NCBI RefSeq assembly: GCF_030815125.1
Contig: NZ_JAUSWH010000001.1
Coordinates: forward strand, 124,001 to 188,000
From: Allorhizobium paknamense
GTDB taxonomy: Bacteria; Pseudomonadota; Alphaproteobacteria; Rhizobiales; Rhizobiaceae
DNA: 64,000 nt
Reading direction: 5' to 3'
Shown here: positions 47,500-57,334 of the stretch, piece after piece
Layout of the letters: each line of letters starts with the position of its first letter
Position numbering within the stretch: position 1 is the stretch's first letter
The notes under the pieces: generated by a model
What the model was told of the DNA's origin: nothing
Seen by the model: the letters and a program-made list of their open reading frames with translations, nothing else
The model's database searches: none
Made by a program: the position numbers and the translations under genes

Positions 47500-49530
47500 T
47501 CAGATATCCAGATTTTCCGCGAAGGCGGCACGATCCTGGATGAAGCGGAAACGGGCTTCCGGCTTGGTGCCCATCAGCGCATCCACCGCATCACGGGTAC
47601 CTTCGAAATCGACATCATCAATGGCCACGCGCAACAGCGTACGCTTGGCGGGGTCCATGGTGGTTTCCTTCAACTGCTGCGGCATCATTTCGCCCAGACC
47701 TTTGAAGCGGCCCACTTCGACCTTCTTGCCCTTGAAGGTGGTTTCCATCAGTTCGGCGCGGTGGGCATCGTCGCGGGCATAGACCGTCTTCGCCCCCTGC
47801 CGCAGCACATAAAGCGGCGGCACGGCGAGATAGAGGTGGCTGCCCCGGATCAATTCCGGCATTTCCTGATAGAAGAAGGTGATGAGCAGCGAGGCGATAT
47901 GGGCGCCGTCCACATCCGCATCGGTCATGATGATGATGCGCTCATAGCGCAGATCTTCCTCACGATATTTGGTGCGGGTGCCGCAGCCCAGCGCCTGGAT
48001 AAGATCGGCAATCTGCTGATTGGCGGAAAGCTTGTCGCGTCCGGCGCTGGCCACGTTGAGGATCTTGCCCCTGAGCGGCAGAATGGCCTGATTGGCGCGA
48101 TTGCGCGCCTGCTTGGCGGAGCCACCAGCCGAGTCACCCTCAACGATGAAGAGTTCCGCCCCTTCCGCCGTGTTCTGCGCACAATCGGCAAGCTTGCCCG
48201 GCAGGCGCAGCTTGCGCACCGCCGTCTTGCGGTTGACTTCCTTTTCCTTGCGGCGGCGCAGCCGCTCTTCGGCGCGCTCGATCACCCAATCGAGGAGCTT
48301 CGCCGCTTCCGCCGGATTATCCGCCAGATAATGATCGAAGGGATCGCGCAGCGCGTTTTCAACGATGCGCTGGGCTTCCACCGTCGCCAGCTTGTCCTTC
48401 GTCTGACCCACGAATTCCGGCTCGCGGATGAAGACCGACAGCATGCCGACTGCCGAAATCATCACATCATCGGTGGTAATCTGCTGGGCGCGCTTGTTTT
48501 GCGTGAGTTCGCCGTAGTTTCGCAAGCCTTTGAGCAGCGCAATGCGCAGGCCCGCCTCATGCGTGCCACCTTCGGGCGTGGGGATGGTATTGCAATAGGA
48601 ATGAACCTGCGGATCGCCGCCATACCAGGTGATGGCCCATTCCAGCGCGCCATGACCATTGGTCTTGTCCGACTTTCCGGCGAAGATTTCCCGCGTAACG
48701 GTGAATTCCTTGCCAAGCGTCGCCGCCAGATAATCCTTCAGACCTCCTGGAAAATGGAAGACGGCCTTTTCCGGAATATCCCCGCCCGCAGGCAGGATGC
48801 CCGGATCGCAGGACCAGCGAATTTCCACACCGCCGAACAGATAGGCCTTGGAGCGGGCCATGCGGAAAATGCGGCCCGGATCGAATTTCGCATGATCGCC
48901 GAAGATTTGCGGATCGGGATGGAACCGCACCCGGGTGCCGCGCCGGTTATGCACATCGCCCAGTTCTTCCAGCCCGCCCTGCGGAATTCCGCGTGAGAAG
49001 CGCTGGCGATAGAGCTTGCGATTGCGCGCCACCTCCACTTCCAGGCTGTCGGACAGCGCGTTGACGACCGAAACGCCCACGCCATGCAGACCGCCCGAGG
49101 TTTCATAGGCCTTGCCATCGAATTTGCCGCCGGCATGCAGCTTGGTCATGATGACTTCGAGCGTCGATTTTCCGGGCACCTGCGGATGGTTCTCCACCGG
49201 AATGCCGCGCCCGTTATCCGTGACGGTCAGGAAACCCTCAGCATCGAGATGGACATCGATAAAATTGGCATGGCCCGCCACCGCCTCGTCCATGGAGTTG
49301 TCGATGACTTCCGCGAAGAGATGGTGCAGCGCCTTCTCGTCCGTGCCGCCAATATACATGCCGGGACGCATGCGCACCGGCTCCAGCCCTTCGAGAACGC
49401 GAATCGAAGAAGCACCGTATTCATCGCCGCCCTGCGGCGCGGGTGGAGCTGGCTTTGCCTCCGGCTTCACCGTTTCCGGCTTGGCAGGAACGGCCTGCGG
49501 CAAATCGCCAAAGAGATCGTTATCGTCCAT
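47500..49530 (-). CDS. parE: DNA topoisomerase IV subunit B
   Basis: It encodes 676 residues. ParE is the ATPase of topoisomerase IV, which unlinks daughter chromosomes. GHKL motifs (EVIDNSMDEAVAGHA, DNGRGIPV, GGLHGVGVSVVNALS), the TOPRIM acidic motifs (EGDSAGGSAKQARNR, MTDADVDGAHI) and PLRGKILNV are all present. Lacking the GyrB-type insertion and with its short length it is ParE rather than GyrB. The first 35 residues are a Pro-rich extension typical of rhizobia. No parC is adjacent. Confidence 0.95.
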   Translation of the reverse strand: MDDNDLFGDLPQAVPAKPETVKPEAKPAPPAPQGGDEYGASSIRVLEGLEPVRMRPGMYIGGTDEKALHHLFAEVIDNSMDEAVAGHANFIDVHLDAEGFLTVTDNGRGIPVENHPQVPGKSTLEVIMTKLHAGGKFDGKAYETSGGLHGVGVSVVNALSDSLEVEVARNRKLYRQRFSRGIPQGGLEELGDVHNRRGTRVRFHPDPQIFGDHAKFDPGRIFRMARSKAYLFGGVEIRWSCDPGILPAGGDIPEKAVFHFPGGLKDYLAATLGKEFTVTREIFAGKSDKTNGHGALEWAITWYGGDPQVHSYCNTIPTPEGGTHEAGLRIALLKGLRNYGELTQNKRAQQITTDDVMISAVGMLSVFIREPEFVGQTKDKLATVEAQRIVENALRDPFDHYLADNPAEAAKLLDWVIERAEERLRRRKEKEVNRKTAVRKLRLPGKLADCAQNTAEGAELFIVEGDSAGGSAKQARNRANQAILPLRGKILNVASAGRDKLSANQQIADLIQALGCGTRTKYREEDLRYERIIIMTDADVDGAHIASLLITFFYQEMPELIRGSHLYLAVPPLYVLRQGAKTVYARDDAHRAELMETTFKGKKVEVGRFKGLGEMMPQQLKETTMDPAKRTLLRVAIDDVDFEGTRDAVDALMGTKPEARFRFIQDRAAFAENLDI

Positions 49531-49774
49531 CGTGTCGTTCTATCGCTTTCTGTAACCCGCGATCAGGCGGAAGGCGCTTGAAGCACCGGACAGAGAGGGA
49601 GTTTCCGGTTTGTTCGCCTTCTACCCGTCCGGCGGCCCCAAGGCAATATCAGCTGCAACTTTCGCAGCCGAGCCTCGTTGAACACTGAGCCGCTCACCGC
49701 CCCGAATGTGCGGAAATCTTTGCGTTTCCTGAGCACCCATGGCAAGGCTGCTTGCCGAAGGAGTTTCTTGCCTC

Positions 49775-50662
49775 ATGCAGATGTCCACAATTGATTTCCG
49801 CCGCGCCCTGCTCTGCCTTGCCACAACGGGGCTGTGCCTCGCGGGAGCACCCGCTTCCGCCGCCAATCTGATGCCTTTCAAGGATGATCTCTTTTCCGGC
49901 CAGACCGTGCTGGAAAGCCGCGATAACGGCGATTTCCAGATTATCGACTATCAGGAAATGCGTGACATCAATGGGCGCGACCAGATCCCGGAGCGGCGCG
50001 TCAAGGCGCCCTACGTGTCTTCAGGCGTTCGCAAATATCAGAAGGATGAGACGCTGGATCTGGGCGCGGCAGGCAAGCTGGACGTCACCCGCACAGGCCC
50101 GGCGGATGGTGCCGCATTCACCGTGATTTTCATTCATGGCCGCGGCGGTGACCGGCGACTGGGATCCGATGACTACAAGTTCGGCGGCAATTTCAACCGG
50201 CTGAAAAATCTGGCAGTGGAAAATGGCGGCACCTATTATGCCCCGACGGTACGCTCGTTCGACAAGATGGGCGTGGATCAGATTGCCGCCCTGATCGAAC
50301 AGGCGCACAACCGCTCTGGCGGCAAGCCGGTGGTGCTGGCCTGCGCGTCCATGGGCAGTTTCATCTGCTGGGGCATGACGCGAGAGGAACAGGCGGTGCG
50401 CGCCCTTTCCGGCATGGCGATCATGGGGGGCGCAACGGATCCCAATTTCACCACCAGTGCAGCTTTCCGCGCCAAACTACCGATCTGGTTCACCCATGGC
50501 AGCCGCGACAATGTCTATGCGGCGGGCGATCAAACCGGCCTTTACGAGCGGCTGCATCGCGGCGGCTATCCCACCAAATTCACATTGTTCCTCACCGGCA
50601 CCCATGGCACGCCGGTCAGAATGACGGACTGGCGCGCCGTCCTGAACTGGCTTCTCCGGTAA
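49775..50662 (+). CDS. Exported alpha/beta-hydrolase family protein
   Basis: It encodes 295 residues. The start at 49775 follows AAGGAG; an ATG at 49739 would add 12 residues. The signal peptide (FRRALLCLATTGLCLAGAPA) ends at ASAANL. The fold shows the oxyanion HGRGGD segment, a nucleophile elbow ACASMGSF, and an Asp/His pair in THGSRDNVY and TGTHGTPVR. The product is periplasmic with unknown substrate. It is divergent from parE. The Ala-Ser-Met nucleophile elbow is unusual for the family, where Gly before Ser is common. Confidence 0.82.
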   Translation: MQMSTIDFRRALLCLATTGLCLAGAPASAANLMPFKDDLFSGQTVLESRDNGDFQIIDYQEMRDINGRDQIPERRVKAPYVSSGVRKYQKDETLDLGAAGKLDVTRTGPADGAAFTVIFIHGRGGDRRLGSDDYKFGGNFNRLKNLAVENGGTYYAPTVRSFDKMGVDQIAALIEQAHNRSGGKPVVLACASMGSFICWGMTREEQAVRALSGMAIMGGATDPNFTTSAAFRAKLPIWFTHGSRDNVYAAGDQTGLYERLHRGGYPTKFTLFLTGTHGTPVRMTDWRAVLNWLLR

Positions 50663-50879
50663 GGCGTAAAAACACAAAATACACGCATGGCGATAAAACA
50701 GTCACTTTCCACAGTCAAACATGCGCAAAACGGCAGATTCTCCGCCATTCTTGCAGTTTTATGACAGAAATTAAGGGCGTTTTGCTCTTCTGCCTTGATT
50801 TAAGGCATGTTGCGTTGCAACTTGCCTCCTATTCTGTCACTGCTGTTTTTCAACGGAATTGGGTTGGGTTGGACGAAAT

Positions 50880-51650
50880 ATGACACCGGATGTACGCCCG
50901 CTTGTTGCGGGAAACTGGAAGATGAACGGCACGCGCGCCTCGCTGGACCAGATCAAGGCGATTGCCGAAGGGGTCAAGGGCCCGCTGTCTGAAAAGGTCG
51001 AAAGCCTCATCTGCCCACCGGCCACGCTGCTCTATGTGGCCACCGCGCTCTGCGAAGATAGCCCGCTCGCCATTGGCGGCCAGGATTGCCACCAGAACGC
51101 CGCCGGCGCCCATACGGGCGATATTTCAGCCGAAATGATTGCCGATTGCTTTGGCACGCATGTCATCGTCGGCCATTCCGAGCGCCGCACCGACCATGCC
51201 GAAACCGATCACCTGGTGCGCGCCAAGACCGAAGCCGCCCATGCCGCCGAGCTGGTGGCTATCGTCTGCATCGGTGAAACGGCAGATGAGCGCAAGCAGG
51301 GCCAGACGCTGGACATCCTCAAGCGCCAGCTCGCGGGCTCGCTGCCGGACAATGCCACTGCGGATAATACCGTTATTGCCTATGAACCGGTGTGGGCCAT
51401 CGGAACGGGACTGACGCCGACCGCCAATGATGTCGCGGAAGCTCACGCCTTCATGCGTGCCGAACTGGTCAAGCGCTTCGGTGAAAACGGCCGGAAGATG
51501 CGCATTCTCTATGGCGGATCGGTGAAGCCGGGCAATGCGAAGGAACTGATGGGCGTGGCCAATGTCGATGGCGCGCTGATCGGCGGCGCCAGCTTGAAAG
51601 CGACCGACTTCCTCGCCATCTATGGGGCTTATTCCGAGCTTCTGGACTGA
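50880..51650 (+). CDS. tpiA: Triose-phosphate isomerase
   Basis: It encodes 256 residues. The TIM barrel has the N-terminal Lys (GNWKMNG), catalytic His (VIVGHSERR), catalytic Glu ([12 protein letters not shown]) and phosphate-binding [10 protein letters not shown]. It interconverts dihydroxyacetone phosphate and glyceraldehyde 3-phosphate. The ATG at 50880 gives the standard length. It leads into secG and pyrG on the same strand, an order I recall from other alphaproteobacteria. Confidence 0.98.
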   Translation: MTPDVRPLVAGNWKMNGTRASLDQIKAIAEGVKGPLSEKVESLICPPATLLYVATALCEDSPLAIGGQDCHQNAAGAHTGDISAEMIADCFGTHVIVGHSERRTDHAETDHLVRAKTEAAHAAELVAIVCIGETADERKQGQTLDILKRQLAGSLPDNATADNTVIAYEPVWAIGTGLTPTANDVAEAHAFMRAELVKRFGENGRKMRILYGGSVKPGNAKELMGVANVDGALIGGASLKATDFLAIYGAYSELLD

Positions 51651-51815
51651 TCCGGCCAGCCCCAAGGCCAGCAGGATCAGCAAAACGCCCCTGCAGTTTT
51701 CAGGAACTTGTTTCAGGGACTTGGGCAAAGGGGCTTTCTTTACGGCGGTTCCTCGTGTAGAGAGCCGCCGAATGCTTTTTTAGAACAGGCCCGATAAGGG
51801 CAGGATGGAAAATCC

Positions 51816-52247
51816 ATGCAGACCGTATTGATCGTCATTCACCTCATGATCGTGATCGCGCTTGTCGGCGTCGTGCTGATTCAGCGTTCCGAAGGCGGCG
51901 GTCTCGGTATTGGCGGCGGTTCCGGTTTCATGTCGGCGCGCGGCACGGCCAATGCGCTGACCCGTACCACGGCCATTCTGGCCACGCTGTTCTTCATCAC
52001 CTCGCTGGCGCTTGGCATTCTCTCCCGCTACGAATCGCGTCCGACCGATATTCTGGACCGCATTCCGAGCGGTCAGCAGGCGCCCGCCGGCAATATCCTC
52101 GATCAGCTTCCCGGCGCGCCGTCTCAGCCGGCAAACCCGGCCCAGCCCGCGGCTCCGGCGACCAATGGCGCAGCAACCCCTGCTCCGGCCGGAAATGCCG
52201 CAACGCCTGCTCCGGCACAGCCGGGTTCCGTACCGACGGGCAACTGA
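51816..52247 (+). CDS. secG: Preprotein translocase subunit SecG
   Basis: It encodes 143 residues. SecG has two membrane helices (about residues 3-22 and 50-70) joined by a cytoplasmic loop containing GGGLGIGGGSGFMSARG, and assists SecYE in protein export. The C-terminal 60 residues are Pro/Ala rich, an extension common in rhizobia. It lies 165 bp after tpiA; an imperfect hairpin and T run at 51743-51781 may separate them. Confidence 0.95.
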   Translation: MQTVLIVIHLMIVIALVGVVLIQRSEGGGLGIGGGSGFMSARGTANALTRTTAILATLFFITSLALGILSRYESRPTDILDRIPSGQQAPAGNILDQLPGAPSQPANPAQPAAPATNGAATPAPAGNAATPAPAQPGSVPTGN

Positions 52248-54005
<1,758 letters not shown>

Positions 54006-54022
54006 GTGATGTCAGAATTTGA

Positions 54023-54055
54023 AAAGCCCGCCGCTCGCAAGACCGGCGGGCTTTT
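54023..54055 (+). terminator. Terminator after pyrG
   Basis: The stem AAAGCCCGCCG / CGGCGGGCTTT with a ten-base loop and a T run sits between convergent pyrG and the aldo-keto reductase gene and may serve both. Confidence 0.88.
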
Positions 54056-54060
54056 TGTTG

Positions 54061-55095
54061 TTATTTATCCAGTTCTGCCGACTGCGCCCAGAGATTGATA
54101 TCGGCCTCCTTGGCGTAGACCTCGATCTCGGCCAGTTCAGCCTCGGTGAAATCCAGCTTGTCGAGCGCCTTCACGCAATCCTCGATCTGCGACACGCGGG
54201 AAGCGCCAATCAGCGCCGAGGTGACGCGACCGCCGCGCAGCACCCAGGCAATGGCCATTTGCGCCAGCGTCTGCCCCCGCTTCTCGGCAATCTCGTTGAG
54301 CTTGCGGATATTGTCGATGATCTCGGGGCGGATGAAATCCTTCTTGAGGAAGTGGTTCTGCGCCGCACGGCTGTCTTCGGGAATGCCCTTCAGATATTTG
54401 GTGGTCAGCATGCCCTGCGCCAGCGGCGAGAAGACGATGGAGCCCATGCCCACCTCGTCCAGCGTATCGAGCAGCGTGTCATCCTCCACCCAGCGGTTCA
54501 GCATGGAATAGCTGGGCTGGTGGATCAGAAGCGGCGTACCGAGCTCCTTCATGATGGCGACGGCTTCGCGGGTGCGCTGGGAATTATAGGAGGAAATACC
54601 AACATAAAGCGCCCTGCCCGACCGCACGATATGGTCCAGCGCACCGCAGGTTTCCTCCAGCGGCGTTTCCGGATCGAACCGGTGAGAGTAGAAAATATCG
54701 ACATAATCCAGCCCCATGCGCTTCAGGCTCTGGTCGCAGGAAGAGATCAGATATTTGCGACTGCCCCATTCTCCGTAAGGCCCCGGCCACATGTGATAGC
54801 CTGCCTTGGAGGAAATGATCAGCTCATCGCGAAGGCCCGCAAAATCGGTTTTCAGAATTTCGCCGAAGGCCAGCTCCGCCGAACCCGGCAGCGGGCCGTA
54901 ATTGTTGGCGAGATCGAAATGGGTAATGCCGAGATCGAAGGCGCGGCGGCACATGTCGCGCTTCAACTGATGCGGCGTGTCATCGCCGAAATTGTGCCAG
55001 AGGCCAAGCGAAATGGCCGGGAGCTTCAGGCCGCTCTTGCCGCAGCGGTTATAGATCATCCGTTCATAGCGATTTTCGGCAGCTTGCCAGGACAT
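54061..55095 (-). CDS. mgrA: Aldo-keto reductase, L-glyceraldehyde 3-phosphate reductase type (YghZ)
   Basis: It encodes 344 residues. The TIM-barrel AKR has the catalytic Tyr in ITHFDLANNYGP, the Lys in LIISSKAGYHMWPGPYGEWG and the NADPH-binding segment ALIGASRVSQIEDCVKAL. The WPGPYGEWGSRKYL segment is characteristic of the YghZ/Gpr branch, which reduces L-glyceraldehyde 3-phosphate and methylglyoxal. It lies just beyond the sugar operon, separated by a hairpin, so it may be part of the same response. Confidence 0.9.
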   Translation of the reverse strand: MSWQAAENRYERMIYNRCGKSGLKLPAISLGLWHNFGDDTPHQLKRDMCRRAFDLGITHFDLANNYGPLPGSAELAFGEILKTDFAGLRDELIISSKAGYHMWPGPYGEWGSRKYLISSCDQSLKRMGLDYVDIFYSHRFDPETPLEETCGALDHIVRSGRALYVGISSYNSQRTREAVAIMKELGTPLLIHQPSYSMLNRWVEDDTLLDTLDEVGMGSIVFSPLAQGMLTTKYLKGIPEDSRAAQNHFLKKDFIRPEIIDNIRKLNEIAEKRGQTLAQMAIAWVLRGGRVTSALIGASRVSQIEDCVKALDKLDFTEAELAEIEVYAKEADINLWAQSAELDK

Positions 55096-55176
55096 GGGGA
55101 TTCCTCCGTTTTATCGGGCGGGATCTGGGAGCCTCCCGCCGCGGCTGATGTTTTCGACTGAATGAGTCGAGAATAC

Positions 55177-55213
55177 AAGAGCACCGGCCCGCTTTTGCGA
55201 GCCGGTGCTCTTT
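55177..55213 (-). terminator. Hairpin at the end of the sugar operon
   Basis: The 12-bp stem AAGAGCACCGGC / GCCGGTGCTCTT with a 12-base loop lies 18 bp after the oxidoreductase stop. The T run is weak on both strands. Confidence 0.6.
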
Positions 55214-55231
55214 CAATGCGTCAGCAATATC

Positions 55232-56365
55232 TTACTTCAGCAGCGCCCGCGCCTCTAACTCGCCAAGGGCAGCCGGCTGGGTGCAGGTGGTGGAAAGCGT
55301 GATGAACTCGCCCGTTTCCCCGGACTTGAGGATAGAGGTCATTACATCGACGCCATGCAGCGCCCGGTCCAGCGAGCAGCGTGCATCCCGGCCCTCAAGG
55401 ATAGCCACCGCCATGTCGGCAAGGCCTGCCGTGCGGTAATTGGCGCGGGGGCCATGAGGGCTTTCCTGGTTGTTGATGCCGAAGGGGTGATCCCAGCCGT
55501 CAAGCGGCTGAATATCCTTGTTGCGGCCCGAGGCCTCGACCGTGCCGCCGAAGAAGTTGGGATCCGGCACGAACAGCGAACCCTCGGTGCCATAGAGCTC
55601 CATGTTGGCATGGCGATGCGACCAGACATCCCAGCTTGCCGAAAGCGTGATGGTCGCGCCGCTCACGAACTCCAGCAGAGCATGGATATTGGTCGGCGTC
55701 TTCACCGGGATGACCTCGCCATTGCGCGGTTCGCTGGTGATGGTGCGCGTTTCGCTGGCCATGGAGGTCAACGCGCCGACGCGCTTCACCGGCCCGATCA
55801 GGTTGATGAGGTTGGCGATGTAGTAAGGTCCAAGATCCAGAATCGGCCCGCCACCCGGCAGGAAGAAGAAATCCGGATTGGGATGCCACATTTCCATGCC
55901 AGGGCTCATCACATGGCAGGTGCCGGAGGTGATGCGGCCCACGCCGCCCTGATCGATATAGCGCCGTGCCAGTTGATGCGCCCCGCCCAGAAACGTATCC
56001 GGCGCGCAGCCGACGGAAAGGTTCTTTGCCTTGGCAAGGCGGCGCAGATCCTCCCCTGCCTCGAGGCTCAGAACCAGCGGCTTTTCGGAATAGACATGCT
56101 TGCCTGCTTCCAGCGCCTGTTTGGAAACGGGATAATGCGCATCCGGAATGGTCAGGTTGACCACCACATGCACATCCGGATTGGCGAGAAGCTCCGGCAC
56201 GGTCTGGGCCTTTACGCCAAATTCGGCGGCGCGGGCCTCTGCCGCCGCCATGTTGAGATCGCTGCAGGCCACCACTTTCAACCCCTTGAAGAGGGGCGCA
56301 AGCGTGAAATATGCCGCAGAGATATTGCCGCATCCGATGATGCCGACACCAAGTTCACCAGTCAT
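55232..56365 (-). CDS. Gfo/Idh/MocA-family oxidoreductase
   Basis: It encodes 377 residues. The N-terminal Rossmann fold (GVGIIGCGNISAAYF) binds NAD(P), and EKPLVLSLEAG holds the conserved catalytic Lys. The C-terminal sheet domain binds the sugar. Members oxidise sugars or sugar acids such as inositols, glucosides and mannose derivatives. It is the last gene of the leftward sugar operon, 21 bp after the isomerase gene, so it likely oxidises the imported sugar or its product. Confidence 0.92.
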   Translation of the reverse strand: MTGELGVGIIGCGNISAAYFTLAPLFKGLKVVACSDLNMAAAEARAAEFGVKAQTVPELLANPDVHVVVNLTIPDAHYPVSKQALEAGKHVYSEKPLVLSLEAGEDLRRLAKAKNLSVGCAPDTFLGGAHQLARRYIDQGGVGRITSGTCHVMSPGMEMWHPNPDFFFLPGGGPILDLGPYYIANLINLIGPVKRVGALTSMASETRTITSEPRNGEVIPVKTPTNIHALLEFVSGATITLSASWDVWSHRHANMELYGTEGSLFVPDPNFFGGTVEASGRNKDIQPLDGWDHPFGINNQESPHGPRANYRTAGLADMAVAILEGRDARCSLDRALHGVDVMTSILKSGETGEFITLSTTCTQPAALGELEARALLK

Positions 56366-56386
56366 GGGAGAATATCCTGATAGGTT

Positions 56387-57148
56387 TCAGTAGGATTTGA
56401 AGGAAGCGGCGGAGCGGTCGATCAGCCGGTTGATATCGTTCGGATTGTCATGCTCGACGATGAAATGCTTGACGTTCAGCTTGCGCAGCGCAGGCGTCAG
56501 CGTCTTCCAGTCCACGGTGCCGTGACCGACATCGGCCCAGCCGTCTTCATCGGCATTCTCGCCGGCAGGGGCGATATCCTTCACATGCACGGCAGTGATG
56601 CGGTCGCCGTAGCGCTCGATCCAGTCGGAGGGATTGGCAAGACCGCGAATGACCCAAGCGATGTCGGCCTCCCATTTGAGGCTGGGTCCGCCCGCGAAAA
56701 TCTGGTCCTGCGGGGTAGAGCCATCGGCCAGCGCCACGAATTCGAAATCATGATTATGCCAGCCGAAGGTCAAACCAGCATCAACGATGGGCTTACCGGC
56801 CTTTTCCAGCCGTTGGCCGAAAGCATGCCAGCCTGCGGCGTCATTGGGACGTTGGTCGGGCATGAGATAGGGGCAATAAATCGCCTCGATCCCGAGGGTG
56901 CGGGCGATGGACAGCGCCTTTTGCGGCTCCTTCTCCAGCATGTCGAGGCTGAAATGGGCAGTAGGCATGGTCAGACCGTTCCGGTCCAGATCATCCTTCA
57001 GGGCCTTCAGCCCGGCCTCGTCGGCTTCGGCGTAGAGCACGCCATAGCCTTCCACATGGGTGTAACCGGCCTTTTTCAGTTTCGGGAAAATATGGGAAAA
57101 GGGCTGAAAATTGCGTGCGCTGTAAAGTTGAAAACCAAGAGCGGACAT
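56387..57148 (-). CDS. Sugar phosphate isomerase/epimerase (xylose isomerase-like TIM barrel)
   Basis: It encodes 253 residues after a GGAGGAG ribosome binding site. The fold is AP_endonuc_2-like: GFQLYSARNFQPFSHI, metal ligands in FGWHNHDFEF, KWEADIAWV, VHVKDIAP and VEHDNP. Such enzymes isomerise or epimerise ketoses and inosose-like intermediates. It lies between the beta-mannosidase gene, across a repeat, and the oxidoreductase. Confidence 0.88.
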   Translation of the reverse strand: MSALGFQLYSARNFQPFSHIFPKLKKAGYTHVEGYGVLYAEADEAGLKALKDDLDRNGLTMPTAHFSLDMLEKEPQKALSIARTLGIEAIYCPYLMPDQRPNDAAGWHAFGQRLEKAGKPIVDAGLTFGWHNHDFEFVALADGSTPQDQIFAGGPSLKWEADIAWVIRGLANPSDWIERYGDRITAVHVKDIAPAGENADEDGWADVGHGTVDWKTLTPALRKLNVKHFIVEHDNPNDINRLIDRSAASFKSY

Positions 57149-57197
57149 GGGGGGACTCCTCCTCAGGAAAGCCTGCCGGGGAATTTCCGGCAGGTAT

Positions 57198-57324
57198 AAT
57201 ACCAAGGCTCGAAGATGCTAACGCATCCTCGCCTTGAAGGGATTTCGAATATCTCAATTGCGTCAAATGCTTGAGATATTCGAAAGTGGAATACGAAGAG
57301 TCATTTTCAATGACTCTTCGTATA
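57198..57324 (-). repeat. Three-hairpin intergenic repeat, copy 2 (opposite orientation)
   Basis: Read on the minus strand it matches 13965-14092 along its whole length, with the same ATACGAAGAGTCAT, TTCGAATATCTCAA and CAAGGCGAGGATGC stems. Substitutions lie mainly in loops; one stem change (ATATTTCAA to ATATCTCAA) restores a Watson-Crick pair. It is inserted between the beta-mannosidase and isomerase genes. Confidence 0.9.
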
Positions 57325-57334
57325 AGAACCAAAC

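Noticed and set aside
51743-51781. Terminator between tpiA and secG
   Set aside because: The stem is imperfect and the T run is seven bases away from it, so it is mentioned only in the secG entry.
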